In this document: positions 45,784 to 55,927 of the stretch, piece by piece | How the letters are laid out: each line of letters starts with the position of its first letter | How positions within the stretch are numbered: the first letter of the stretch is position 1 | From: Planctomycetota bacterium | Lineage (GTDB): Bacteria > Planctomycetota > UBA1135 | Direction of reading: 5' to 3' | Assembly (NCBI GenBank): GCA_004295085.1 | Contig: SHNF01000005.1 | Location: forward strand, 62,001-126,000 | Length of the DNA stretch: 64,000 nucleotides | The notes under the pieces: generated by a model | The model's database searches: none | The model's input: the letters and a program-made list of their open reading frames with translations, nothing else | What the model was told of the DNA's origin: nothing | Translations under genes and position numbers: made by a program

Positions 45784-47228
45784 CGGCGGCGGCGCCAGTA
45801 CACCAGGAAGCCGAGCAGGAGGGTGGTCCCCGGCAGCGCGACCACCGCCAGATTGTGGATGCGCGCCAGGGCCTGCGGCGACGGGCGGAAGGGCAGGGCT
45901 TCGAGCGCCACCAGCCCCGCCTCCACGTCCTCCTCGCGCAGCAGCCAGTGCAGCGCGCGCGCCAGGAAGTCGGGGTGGTAGGCCACCCCCTCGAACAGCA
46001 GAGTGGGCGCTCCGAGCACCAGGCAGCGCCCCTGGCCCGCGGCCGCGTCCGGCGCCAGCGGCTCGGCCGCGAGCGCCAGCGCCACTTCCTGCTGGGGCTC
46101 GCGCGATCCGGGACGGAAGTCGCCGTCGGCCTCCACCCAGGCCTGGTCGCTGGTGCGCGCCAGCGGCTCGCGGATGGAAGCGTAGTTTCCGGGCACGATC
46201 TCCAGCGGCCGGCAGTTGCTGAGCACCAGGCCGCGTCCGGCGGCCGCGAGTTCGCGCGTGACCGGATGCTGGCTGCTCAGGCGCTGCGGCTCGACGTAGA
46301 ACGTGGCGCTCGTGGACTGGCCGGCCTGGCCCTCGCACACCAGGCCGTCTCCGAAGCGCACACCCTGGCCCGCCAGCAGCTCGTTCCACAGCGCGGTGAC
46401 CGGTGGCGGCGCGAGCGGGCCGACCGCGACCAGCAAGGGCCGCCCGCTCTGCAGCCAGGCGCGCACGGCCGCGGCGTCCTCGGGGCGGAACGGCTGCGGC
46501 TGCCCCGGGATGAGCAGCAGGTCCAGCGGCTCGCTGCTGGACGGCCCGTCCACCAGGACGGGTTCGTAGCCCTCGGCGCGCAGGAACTGCGCCAGCGCCT
46601 GCAAGGCGGCGCGCACGTGCGGCTCCAAGGGCCCTTGCACGATGCCGACGCGCGGCACCTCGGCGCGCGCCAGGCGCAGCGCGGCGTCGCCGAAGGCGTC
46701 GTCCACGCGCTCTTCGCGGATGCGCGCCGGCGCGCCGCTGTCCAGGTCCGGGTCGGTAGTCAGGAACAGGTCGCTGAAGCGCAGCACCTGGCGCTGCTCC
46801 GGGGTCTCGAGCACCACGGTCTCGCCCGGCTGGCGTCCCAGGCGCTGCACCTGCTGCTCGATCTCCACCAGGCTGCTGGTGTCGTCCAGGATCAGCACGT
46901 GCAGGCGGCCGCGGCTGCGCACGCGCGCGTCCTCCAGCAGGGCCCGCAGGCGCGCGTACGCGCGCGCGTACACGGCCGAGCCGTTCAGCAGCAGGCGCGG
47001 ATCCTCGCCCCGCGTCAGCAGGAAGGCGGTGGCGCGGCTGCCCTCCGGCAGGGCCGCCAGGGCCGTGGCGGTGCGCGCGCTCAGGCTGGCGGCGCCGTGG
47101 CGGCTCCAGTCCCAGCGCAGGCGCAGGCCCGGCGCGGCCAGCGCCGACAGCAGCGCCACCGCCAGTGCCGTGGCCGCCAGCGCCGCCGCCGCGACCAGCA
47201 TCCCGAGGCGCAGGCGTCGGCTCGGCAT
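45780..47228 (-). CDS. GldG-like ABC-associated periplasmic protein
   Basis: This 482-aa protein has an N-terminal TM helix, an extracytoplasmic region with Rossmann-like features and a C-terminal TM helix (VALPGTTLLLGFLVYW). The sequence WDWSRHGAASLSARTATALAAL, followed by a DUF4350/ABC_transp_aux-like domain (LLLIPGQPQPFRPEDAAAVRAWLQSGRPLLVAVGP), matches the GldG family. GldF/GldG-type systems were named in gliding Bacteroidota, but homologues are widespread and do not imply gliding. Confidence 0.83.
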   Translation of the reverse strand: MPSRRLRLGMLVAAAALAATALAVALLSALAAPGLRLRWDWSRHGAASLSARTATALAALPEGSRATAFLLTRGEDPRLLLNGSAVYARAYARLRALLEDARVRSRGRLHVLILDDTSSLVEIEQQVQRLGRQPGETVVLETPEQRQVLRFSDLFLTTDPDLDSGAPARIREERVDDAFGDAALRLARAEVPRVGIVQGPLEPHVRAALQALAQFLRAEGYEPVLVDGPSSSEPLDLLLIPGQPQPFRPEDAAAVRAWLQSGRPLLVAVGPLAPPPVTALWNELLAGQGVRFGDGLVCEGQAGQSTSATFYVEPQRLSSQHPVTRELAAAGRGLVLSNCRPLEIVPGNYASIREPLARTSDQAWVEADGDFRPGSREPQQEVALALAAEPLAPDAAAGQGRCLVLGAPTLLFEGVAYHPDFLARALHWLLREEDVEAGLVALEALPFRPSPQALARIHNLAVVALPGTTLLLGFLVYWRRRR

Positions 47229-47971
47229 CAGGGCACCCAGCGGCGGGACACCAGCCGCACCCAGGTGAGGAACAGGAACAGCGCCGACAGCACCGCGAAG
47301 TAGGCCAAGGCGTAGGAATCGATCAGGCCGGCGGCAAAGCCGCTCTCCAGCATGAGCGGGATGGAGGTCGCGTGCGCCACCCGGCCGGGCGCGCCGGGAG
47401 CGTCGTGCAGGAAGTGCGGCAGGAACAGCAAGGCGTAGTTCAGGCCGGCCCCGCCGCCGGCGGCCAGCACAAGGTTGCCGCTCCAGGACGAGGCCCACAG
47501 TCCGGCCGCCAGGAACAGGCAGCTGCACAGCAGCGCGCCCAGGAAGCCGCCGGCCACCGCTCCGGCATCCAGGGCCGCGCCATGTCCGCCGATCAGGAGG
47601 AACAGGAACAGGACGCCCCCCCAGAACAGCAGGAAGAACAGGCATGCGGCCAGGTACTTGGCCAGCACCACCGCGGCGTCGCTCACGGGCGCCGTGAGCA
47701 GGGCCTCCAGCGTGCCCAGGCGGTGCTCCTCGGCCAGCAGGCGCAGCGTGAGCAGCGGCGGGAACACCGGCAGCAGCAGCCACAGCAGGATGCCGTTGCC
47801 GAACAGCAGCTGCGGCAGCAGGCTCAGGTCGTTCTGCACCTGCGGGTAGTCCAGCAGCAGGCTGAAGAACAAGGCGTTCAGCAGGTACCACAGCCCGAGC
47901 AGCAGGTACACGTACGGCGCCACGAGCAGCGCGTGCACCTCGCGGCGGAGCAGGGCGGAGAACGCCCTCAC
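47228..47971 (-). CDS. ABC-2 type permease (GldF-like)
   Basis: This 247-aa protein has about six TM helices and begins VRAFSALLRREVHALLVAPYVYLLLGLW, as ABC-2 permeases of the Gld type do. The cytoplasmic segment LRLLAEEHRLGTLEALLTAPVSDAAVVLAKYLA is the family signature. GTG 47969-47971 overlaps the ATPase stop as GTGA. The substrate is unknown. Confidence 0.87.
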   Translation of the reverse strand: MRAFSALLRREVHALLVAPYVYLLLGLWYLLNALFFSLLLDYPQVQNDLSLLPQLLFGNGILLWLLLPVFPPLLTLRLLAEEHRLGTLEALLTAPVSDAAVVLAKYLAACLFFLLFWGGVLFLFLLIGGHGAALDAGAVAGGFLGALLCSCLFLAAGLWASSWSGNLVLAAGGGAGLNYALLFLPHFLHDAPGAPGRVAHATSIPLMLESGFAAGLIDSYALAYFAVLSALFLFLTWVRLVSRRWVP

Positions 47972-48894
47972 GCCGGCTCCTGCGGGCCCACCAGGCGGCG
48001 GAACAGGTCTTCCAGGCTGGGCTCCAGGACCCGGAACTCCAGCATCGGCTCGCGCCGCTGCGCCAGCCACTGGAACAAGGATTGGCGCTCGGCCGCGCCC
48101 TGCGCCTGGAGCGTGAGCGCACCGCCCTCGCGGCGCAGCAGCCGCCACGCCGCCAGCCCGAGCAAGGCCTGCTCCAGCGCCGCGCCGTCGCCGGCGGTGA
48201 CCACGCGCAGGGGCGCCTCCTCCCGCGCGGCCTGGATCAGCTCGGCCCTACTGCCCAGCGCTGCACAGCGCCCCCGATGCAGGATGAGCACGCGCTCGGC
48301 CAGCGCGTCCACCTCCGGCAGCACGTGCGAGCTGAACAGGATGGCGTGGCCCTCGCGCGCCAGCTGCGCCAGCTGGTCGCGGAACTCGACGCGCTGCAGC
48401 GGATCCAGCCCGGTGAAGGGCTCGTCCAGGAGCAAGGCCGGCGGCCGGTTCAGCAGCGCGTCGGCCAGGCCCACGCGCTGGCGGTAACCCTTGGAGAGCG
48501 AACCGCAGGTCTGGCGCAGGCGCTCGGTCAGCCCCAGTTGCTGGGCCACTTCCTGCACGCGCGCACGCCGCTCGCGCCCGGCCAGGCCCTTCAGCCCGGC
48601 GCGAAAGCGCAGGTACTCGCTCACGCGCAGCTCCGGCGGCGCGGCGAAGGCCTCCGGCAGGTAGCCGAGGCGCCGGCGTGCCGCCAGCGAGCTTTGCGCC
48701 AGGTCCAGGCCGGCGATGGCGGCCGCGCCGGAGCTCGGCGGCCAGTAGCCGCTGAGCATGCGCAGCGTGGTGCTCTTGCCGGCGCCGTTGGGGCCGAGAA
48801 AGCCCAGGATCTCGCCGGCGGCGACCTCGAAACTGAGGTCCTCGACGGCGCTGACCGGGCCGAAGCGCTTGCTGAGGCGATCCGCGCGGATCAT
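47968..48894 (-). CDS. ABC transporter ATP-binding protein
   Basis: This 308-aa ATPase has Walker A GPNGAGKSTT, Q-loop region GYLPEAFAAPPELRV, signature LSKGYRQRVGLADAL, Walker B ALLLDEPFTGLD and the switch His in FSSHVLPE. A C-terminal domain of about 90 residues follows, as in Gld/Nos-type ATPases. It is first in the series with the permease, GldG-like and DUF4340 genes. Confidence 0.94.
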   Translation of the reverse strand: MIRADRLSKRFGPVSAVEDLSFEVAAGEILGFLGPNGAGKSTTLRMLSGYWPPSSGAAAIAGLDLAQSSLAARRRLGYLPEAFAAPPELRVSEYLRFRAGLKGLAGRERRARVQEVAQQLGLTERLRQTCGSLSKGYRQRVGLADALLNRPPALLLDEPFTGLDPLQRVEFRDQLAQLAREGHAILFSSHVLPEVDALAERVLILHRGRCAALGSRAELIQAAREEAPLRVVTAGDGAALEQALLGLAAWRLLRREGGALTLQAQGAAERQSLFQWLAQRREPMLEFRVLEPSLEDLFRRLVGPQEPA

Positions 48895-48920
48895 CCGTTG
48901 CGGGACAGATTAAGCACGCA

Positions 48921-48949
48921 GGGGGACCCGGAATAGCTCCTGGTCCCCC
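48921..48949. terminator. Hairpin downstream of dnaK (terminator-like)
   Basis: GGGGGACC (48921-48928) pairs with GGTCCCCC (48942-48949). It lies between the dnaK stop and the ABC operon start, both minus strand. No clean T-run follows on the minus strand, so termination efficiency is uncertain. Confidence 0.5.
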
Positions 48950-48975
48950 GCGGGCGTTCCGCCGGCCGGCGCAGG

Positions 48976-50874
<1,899 letters not shown>

Positions 50875-50979
50875 GGGATGCTGCGTGGGTGCGCCGTCCT
50901 CCAGAGGGTGCCGGCGGCTCGCCGGGTCCAAGCCAGTGTCGCCAAACGTCAAGCAACTCCTGTGCCGTGGACAAGCTGC

Positions 50980-50987
50980 CAGATTGG
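50980..50987 (+). repeat. Target-site duplication, left copy
   Basis: CAGATTGG occurs here and again at 54474-54481, directly outside both terminal inverted repeats. An 8-bp duplication is in the range made by IS1-type DDE transposases (8-10 bp). Confidence 0.85.
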
Positions 50988-51004
50988 GGTGCTGGTACAG
51001 TATG
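50988..51004 (+). repeat. Left terminal inverted repeat
   Basis: GGTGCTGGTACAGTATG reads inward from the left end. It matches the right end at 14 of 17 positions and begins with GGT, as IS1 termini do. Confidence 0.85.
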
Positions 51005-51162
51005 AACCTAGTGTGAAGGCGAGGGCATAGGAAGGCCCGTTGGGCGCGCAAGTGGCCTGGAATGACGAGCTTGCCGCCAGCGCCGCGAGCAGGCGAGCGC
51101 GGCTCAGTCCCCACGGCACCCTGCCAGGGAGGCAGCCGGCGGCCGATATACTGAGGCTGGGT

Positions 51163-51239
51163 TGGTGGGCCCGGCCGGAGTCGAACCGGCGTCCTCGCCC
51201 GTGTCAATTGGGGTGCGCTACCGACTGCGCCACGGGCCC
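51163..51239 (-). tRNA. tRNA-like sequence with disrupted anticodon arm (degenerate or atypical tRNA)
   Basis: Present are acceptor GGGCCCG/CGGGCCC, D-arm GCGC/GCGC with AGTCGGTA loop, T-arm GCCGG-TTCGACT-CCGGC, discriminator A and an encoded CCA. The middle 23 nt (CCCCAATTGACACGGGCGAGGAC is split here as CCCC, AATTGACAC, GGGC, GAGGAC) cannot form a normal 5-bp anticodon stem with a 7-nt loop; only CCC/GGG pair, leaving a 9-nt loop. By position the anticodon could be read as GAC (Val-like, with one inserted base) or TGA. The gene is 77 nt, lies inside the transposon and points away from its genes. Confidence 0.7.
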
Positions 51240-51314
51240 ACTACCCACCTATCCTGCCGGCGCCTTCGGCGGAGCGCAAGCTACCATGAGCTACCTTCTG
51301 ACTTCCTGGCACTA

Positions 51315-51339
51315 GAATGTTCCAGCCTGCAGAACATTC
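51315..51339. promoter_or_regulatory. Inverted-repeat operator upstream of the element operon
   Basis: GAATGTTC (51315-51322) and GAACATTC (51332-51339) are perfect inverted copies with a 9-bp spacer. The right arm ends three bases before the -35 of the operon promoter, a classic position for a repressor or activator site. The winged-helix-like first gene is a candidate binder. The layout does not match common LexA boxes. Confidence 0.7.
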
Positions 51340-51342
51340 CAA

Positions 51343-51370
51343 TTGACATGATGGCCGCCGGCCCTAACAT
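51343..51370 (+). promoter_or_regulatory. Promoter of the transposon operon
   Basis: A perfect -35 TTGACA (51343-51348), a 16-bp spacer and -10 TAACAT (51365-51370) are seen. The predicted start falls at about 51377-51378, essentially at the ATG of the first gene, so the transcript may be leaderless. It is closer to the sigma70 consensus than the host promoters in this window. Confidence 0.7.
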
Positions 51371-51377
51371 TTACGCC

Positions 51378-52193
51378 ATGAGTGACGCCGCCGACAAGGC
51401 TGAAAAGCCTTCCAAGCCAGGGAGGAGCCCCAACTACCCTCGTATAGCCCTGGAGCGGGCAGTAGAGCTGGCGGAGATCCTTTGGAAGCACGAACAGAAG
51501 CGAGCCGCACCCCTCCAAGTCGTTCTTGGGTGGTGGGGCTTTGAAGCGGAGAAGCTCAGCGGAAGCGGGAGCGCTGCCCTGTCTGGAATGCGCAAATACG
51601 GCCTCTTGGAGAGCGAAGGGAACAAGGTCCGCCTAACGCCATTGGCGCACCGGATCTGCGATCCGCACCCGGCCAATCCAGACGACCGGGAAAAGGCGCT
51701 CAAAGAAGCCGCCATGCAACCCAAGATCCACCAGACGATCCGGCAGAGCTGGCCGGATTCCACCGATGAAGTGATCGAGTACCACCTTAGGAACGATCTA
51801 GGCTTCAATCCTGGAGTTGTTGCGGAGGTTGTCAAGCTGTACCGGAAGGCTATGGCCTATGCAGGTCTAGGTCCAGGTGTTATAATGGCTGAGGATGACG
51901 GCAAGGAAGAGGAGCCTGAGAAGCCTGCTGGCTCCACGCATCCCCTGCCTCCACCGCCGGCCAGAAAACCGAAAATGCAGCCGCCCGCCGCCGACCTGTC
52001 CACCTTCGGACTGCCGCTAAGTAACTGTGATGCGGTGCTTTACATCGCACGAGGAATTACTACGGAGGACGCGAAGGACCTTGAGACTTGGGTCAGGATG
52101 GTAGCTCGCAAGCTCCTAGCTCAGCCTTCCACCGCTACAGATGGACACTCAGCGAAGGAGGAAGTGGCCGGTGGCCAATCATCTAACACTTGA
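51378..52193 (+). CDS. Winged-helix-like protein, first gene of transposon operon
   Basis: This 271-aa protein is of unrecognised family. The N-terminal 100 residues look like a helix-rich winged-helix module (IALERAVELAEILWKHEQKRAAPLQVV..., then AALSGMRKYGLLESEGNKVRLTPLAHRI). A helical middle and an acidic, Pro-rich linker (EDDGKEEEPEKP, HPLPPPPARKP) follow, then a short C-terminal domain. ATG 51378 fits the promoter position; in-frame codons upstream run into the tRNA-like sequence and are not used. The last 23 bp overlap the transposase start. It may regulate the element or assist transposition. Confidence 0.7.
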   Translation: MSDAADKAEKPSKPGRSPNYPRIALERAVELAEILWKHEQKRAAPLQVVLGWWGFEAEKLSGSGSAALSGMRKYGLLESEGNKVRLTPLAHRICDPHPANPDDREKALKEAAMQPKIHQTIRQSWPDSTDEVIEYHLRNDLGFNPGVVAEVVKLYRKAMAYAGLGPGVIMAEDDGKEEEPEKPAGSTHPLPPPPARKPKMQPPAADLSTFGLPLSNCDAVLYIARGITTEDAKDLETWVRMVARKLLAQPSTATDGHSAKEEVAGGQSSNT

Positions 52194-53007
52194 GGAGAAG
52201 AGCCGGGCGGTTTCCCTGCTGGTCGAAGGCAACAGCCTGCGGGCGACTACGCGACTAACCGGAATCCACCGGACCACCATCCAAGACCTGCTTGTGCGGA
52301 TTGGCGACGGAGCCGCCCTGCTTCTGGATCAGGCCATGCGCGGGCTCAAGTGCAAGCGGCTCCAGGCGGACGAAATCTGGACCTATGTGGGGAAGAAGCA
52401 GCGCCACTTAGCCGTGGGCGATGACGAGTCCAGGATGGGCGACTTCTACACCTACGTTGCCCTGGACTCTGAGTCCAAGGTGATCCCCTGCTACCGCGTG
52501 GCGAAGCGGAATGGCAAAGAAACCCACGCCTTCCTCCAAGACCTTGCAGGCCGCTTGGACGGCCGCATCCAGCTCAGCGCCGACGAATACCAGCCCTACG
52601 TGGCGGCCGTGCGCAAGGCTTTCGGGGATCGCGTGGACTTCGGGCAGATGGTCAAGTTTTTCGAGGTCTGCAAGGAAGGCGAACGCCGGTATTCTCCACC
52701 CCACGTTTCCAGGGTGGTACGAAAAGCCGTTGTGGGTTCACCGGACGGCAGCCACATCAGCACGGCCTACGTGGAGCGCCAGAACTTGAGTATCCGCATG
52801 GGTTGCCGGCGTTTTACACGACTTACCAACGCCTTTTCCAAAAAGCTGGAGAACCTGAAAGCTGCCGTGGCCCTTCACATGGCCCACTACAACTTCTGCC
52901 GGCCGCATAGCACGGTCAAGACCACCCCGGCCGTAGCGGCTGGCGTGGTGCCTGCGCCCTGGACAGTAGAGGAGCTAATCCGGCAGACTGACTGGCGCAT
53001 TGACTGA
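52171..53007 (+). CDS. IS1-like DDE transposase
   Basis: This 278-aa recombinase has an N-terminal helix-turn-helix (NSLRATTRLTGIHRTTIQDLL) and an RNase H-like core. The likely catalytic triad is D67 (QADEIWTYV), D138 (SADEYQPY) and E202 (YVERQNLS). The downstream block GCRRFTRLTNAFSKKLENLK and MAHYNFCRPH matches IS1-family and related DDE proteins. Unlike IS1 itself it is one frame, with no programmed frameshift. GTG 52171 follows AAGGAGG at 52155-52161. It overlaps both neighbours. All catalytic residues seem intact, so it may be active. Confidence 0.88.
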   Translation: MANHLTLEEKSRAVSLLVEGNSLRATTRLTGIHRTTIQDLLVRIGDGAALLLDQAMRGLKCKRLQADEIWTYVGKKQRHLAVGDDESRMGDFYTYVALDSESKVIPCYRVAKRNGKETHAFLQDLAGRLDGRIQLSADEYQPYVAAVRKAFGDRVDFGQMVKFFEVCKEGERRYSPPHVSRVVRKAVVGSPDGSHISTAYVERQNLSIRMGCRRFTRLTNAFSKKLENLKAAVALHMAHYNFCRPHSTVKTTPAVAAGVVPAPWTVEELIRQTDWRID

Positions 53008-53311
53008 GCCCGATCCCCTAGCCGATCTGACGGCGGCAGTAGAACAGTTCCACGGCTGCAAGGCTGAGCCTGAGGAAGCCGTGCGAGTGGTGGAGATGTT
53101 CCGGGGCAAGGTCATTTGGGAAGGCACCGTACAGGTCTACAAGCTCACTGGATGCCCTCAGGGAGAACGCGCCTTCGCTTGGTCGGTGGACACGCCAGAA
53201 AAGCGGCTCTACATCTCGCTGCTCGAACAGGGAGGCATTCACTCCGCGCAGGATGCCGTACGGATCGCCATTGCGGCCGAGGTTGAGTCGGATAGCATGG
53301 ACGGCCAATGA
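53000..53311 (+). CDS. Small transposon passenger protein, unknown
   Basis: This 103-aa protein starts at TTG 53000-53002 and overlaps the transposase stop by 8 bp. Its own stop overlaps the next ATG as ATGA. It looks like a compact alpha/beta domain (FRGKVIWEGTVQVYKLTG, AFAWSVDTPEKRLYISLL, SAQDAVRIAIAAEVE). I do not recognise a family. Strict coupling to the transposase suggests an accessory role. Confidence 0.65.
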   Translation: MTEPDPLADLTAAVEQFHGCKAEPEEAVRVVEMFRGKVIWEGTVQVYKLTGCPQGERAFAWSVDTPEKRLYISLLEQGGIHSAQDAVRIAIAAEVESDSMDGQ

Positions 53312-54159
53312 CTGAGGCGCCCGAATCCCCCAAGGACGGCTCCCTATTGCCGGAGGTGTTCGGGTTCAGCACCGAGGAGGACGCCTTCGACGCCTTGGCG
53401 AACGAGAACGGCAACCGCTATTGGTCGGCGCGGGAGATCATGGGATACCTTGGCTATGAGTCCTGGGAGTCCTTCAAGAAGGTAATCAACAAGGCGGCAA
53501 CCGCTTGCATGAATATCGGCGCGCCGGTGCTGGAAAACTTCGGCGACACCGGAACCGACTGCAAGCTGAGCAAGTTCGCCTGCTACTTGGTCGCCATGAA
53601 CGGCGATCCCAAGAAGCGCCAGGTAGCGCGGGCTCAGGCGTACTTTGCCGTGATCGCCGAGGCGTTCCAGCGATATATCAGCGGCTTCGAGGACATCGAG
53701 CGCTTTGAGATCCGGCACCGCCTCTCTGGCCAGGAGAAATCACTCGCCAGCACCGCCAAGCAGCATGGCCTGGAGCGCTACGCATTCTTTCAGGACGCGG
53801 GCTATCGCGGGCTCTACAACATGCGGCTGAGCGAGCTGCGCCAGTACAAGGACGATCCTAGCAATGGGAGTCGGCCCCTATTGGACTTCATGGGCCGCCG
53901 CGAGCTGGCCGCCAACCTTTTCCGGCTCACTGAGACCGAGGCAAGGATCGAGAAGGACAACATCCAGGGCCAGGGACCGCTGGAAAGCGCGGCCTACCAA
54001 GTCGGCCGGCAGGTGAGGAACATGATGGTGCAGGATGGTGGCGCGCCTCCTGAGAGCCTGCCGCTCGCAACGGACGTAAAGAAGATCGAGAGTGATCTGA
54101 AGCGCACCCTCAAGGGTCTTACCAAGGCCGAAGAGGACCGCAGGACCAAGGACGAATAG
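53308..54159 (+). CDS. DinD-like (DNA damage-inducible protein D family) protein
   Basis: This 283-aa protein has a BRO-N-like N-terminus: DALANENGNRYWSAREIMGYLGYESWESFKKVINKA and then KLSKFACYLVAMNGDPKKRQVARAQAYFAV. It is close to DinD, an SOS-induced protein that in E. coli counteracts RecA filaments. The C-terminal half is helical (DFMGRRELAANLFRLTETEARI). ATG 53308 overlaps the previous stop. It is last in the transposon operon. Finding a RecA-modulator homologue beside a transposase suggests it shields transposition or insertion intermediates, but this is inference. Confidence 0.8.
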   Translation: MTEAPESPKDGSLLPEVFGFSTEEDAFDALANENGNRYWSAREIMGYLGYESWESFKKVINKAATACMNIGAPVLENFGDTGTDCKLSKFACYLVAMNGDPKKRQVARAQAYFAVIAEAFQRYISGFEDIERFEIRHRLSGQEKSLASTAKQHGLERYAFFQDAGYRGLYNMRLSELRQYKDDPSNGSRPLLDFMGRRELAANLFRLTETEARIEKDNIQGQGPLESAAYQVGRQVRNMMVQDGGAPPESLPLATDVKKIESDLKRTLKGLTKAEEDRRTKDE

Positions 54160-54160
54160 A

Positions 54161-54214
54161 GCGCCCGTGGGCGCGTATGATCCGGCACGCCTGCCAAGGA
54201 GGGGGCGTTCCTTG
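54161..54214 (+). other. Two small hairpins after the DinD-like gene
   Basis: GCGCCC-GT-GGGCGC (54161-54174) directly follows the stop codon. CAAGGA (54195-54200) pairs with TCCTTG (54209-54214) across eight bases, followed by a short T-rich stretch. They could weakly terminate the operon transcript or process it. Confidence 0.45.
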
Positions 54215-54242
54215 CCGAGTTTCTTACGGTCCGGCTAGTAGT

Positions 54243-54421
54243 CCTACGGCCCGGCCCCACATAGTGGGCGGGAACGTAGGGCCGCTTCCCCGCGCCGGCG
54301 AAAGAAAGTCCGTGACGAGATGGACGGGGGGACAAAAGTCGTACGAGGCGCGCTCTACCGCGGCAAAGCAGTCCACGGATAAAGCTCTCGGGAAGCTCGC
54401 TCCTTCCCGGGAGCTTTTCTT
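54243..54421 (+). ncRNA. Candidate structured RNA at the right end of the transposon
   Basis: There is no open reading frame here. CCTACG (54243-54248) pairs with CGTAGG (54275-54280) and encloses an inner CCCAC-ATA-GTGGG hairpin with flanking C/G runs. Smaller pairings follow, and the segment ends at a strong intrinsic terminator. A weak promoter (TTGCCG 54212-54217, 17-18 bp, CTAGTA/TAGTAG near 54236) would produce an RNA of about 180 nt; otherwise it is the 3' UTR of the operon. It matches no RNA family I recognise; RNase P, 6S and SRP RNA features are missing. Confidence 0.45.
54381..54421 (+). terminator. Strong intrinsic terminator at the right end of the element
   Basis: AAAGCTCTCGGGAAG (54381-54395) pairs with CTTCCCGGGAGCTTT (54403-54417), 14 of 15 as Watson-Crick pairs plus one T-G. 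A 7-nt loop lies between, and TTTTCTT follows. It ends plus-strand transcription before the host genes on the opposite strand. Confidence 0.88.
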
Positions 54422-54456
54422 CCTTGCAGGATCAAGCCCCGTGCCAGCCCTCCGCG

Positions 54457-54473
54457 CAGAGTGTACCAGTACC
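54457..54473 (-). repeat. Right terminal inverted repeat
   Basis: Read inward on the minus strand it is GGTACTGGTACACTCTG, differing from the left repeat only at positions 4, 13 and 15. The repeat copy CAGATTGG follows immediately at 54474. The rest of the gap up to 54539 holds no gene I can see. Confidence 0.85.
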
Positions 54474-54481
54474 CAGATTGG
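54474..54481 (+). repeat. Target-site duplication, right copy
   Basis: A second copy of CAGATTGG, identical to 50980-50987 and directly adjoining the right terminal repeat. Confidence 0.85.
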
Positions 54482-54538
54482 CACCAACCCCGTCCTGGCC
54501 CCGTCCCGGGGCACCGCATGCGGCGGCGCGCGACGGCG

Positions 54539-55927
<1,389 letters not shown>

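Larger units (their letters stand above)
50988..54473 (+). mobile_element. IS1-like passenger-carrying transposon (3486 bp)
   Basis: The element is bounded by 17-bp imperfect inverted repeats and the 8-bp direct repeat CAGATTGG. It contains an IS1-like DDE transposase plus three other genes in one operon, a tRNA-like sequence near the left end and a structured, terminator-ended segment near the right end. Coding regions here are visibly less GC-rich than the flanks and use A/T-ending codons the host avoids, indicating recent arrival. Ordinary IS1 is under 1 kb with only transposase genes, so this is a much larger transporter-type relative. Removing it restores a gap of roughly 170 bp between dnaK and the response regulator gene. 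Confidence 0.85.

Noticed and set aside
50875..50987. CIRCE (HrcA) operator or a sigma32 promoter before dnaK
   Set aside because: No TTAGCACTC-N9-GAGTGCTAA repeat or clear heat-shock promoter could be found in the 113 bp left of the element.
51163..51239. Functional tRNA-Ser(UGA) or ordinary tRNA-Val(GAC)
   Set aside because: Serine tRNAs need a long variable arm, which is missing. The Val reading needs an extra base and leaves a mostly unpaired anticodon stem.
51315..51339. LexA/SOS box controlling the DinD-like operon
   Set aside because: The dyad is GTTC-N9-GAAC within 8-bp arms. This fits neither the GAAC-N4-GTTC nor the CTGT-N8-ACAG layout, so a dedicated regulator is more likely.
51162..51377. 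A longer N-terminus for the 271-aa winged-helix protein, starting in the tRNA-like sequence
   Set aside because: The extension is just the antisense of the tRNA-like gene, and the promoter at 51343-51370 lies inside it. ATG 51378 fits the transcript start.
54243..54421. RNase P, 6S or SRP RNA
   Set aside because: A short AAAGTCC stretch recalls RNase P, but the rest of the conserved core is absent. The 6S bubble and the SRP GGAAG/AGCA loop are not present either.
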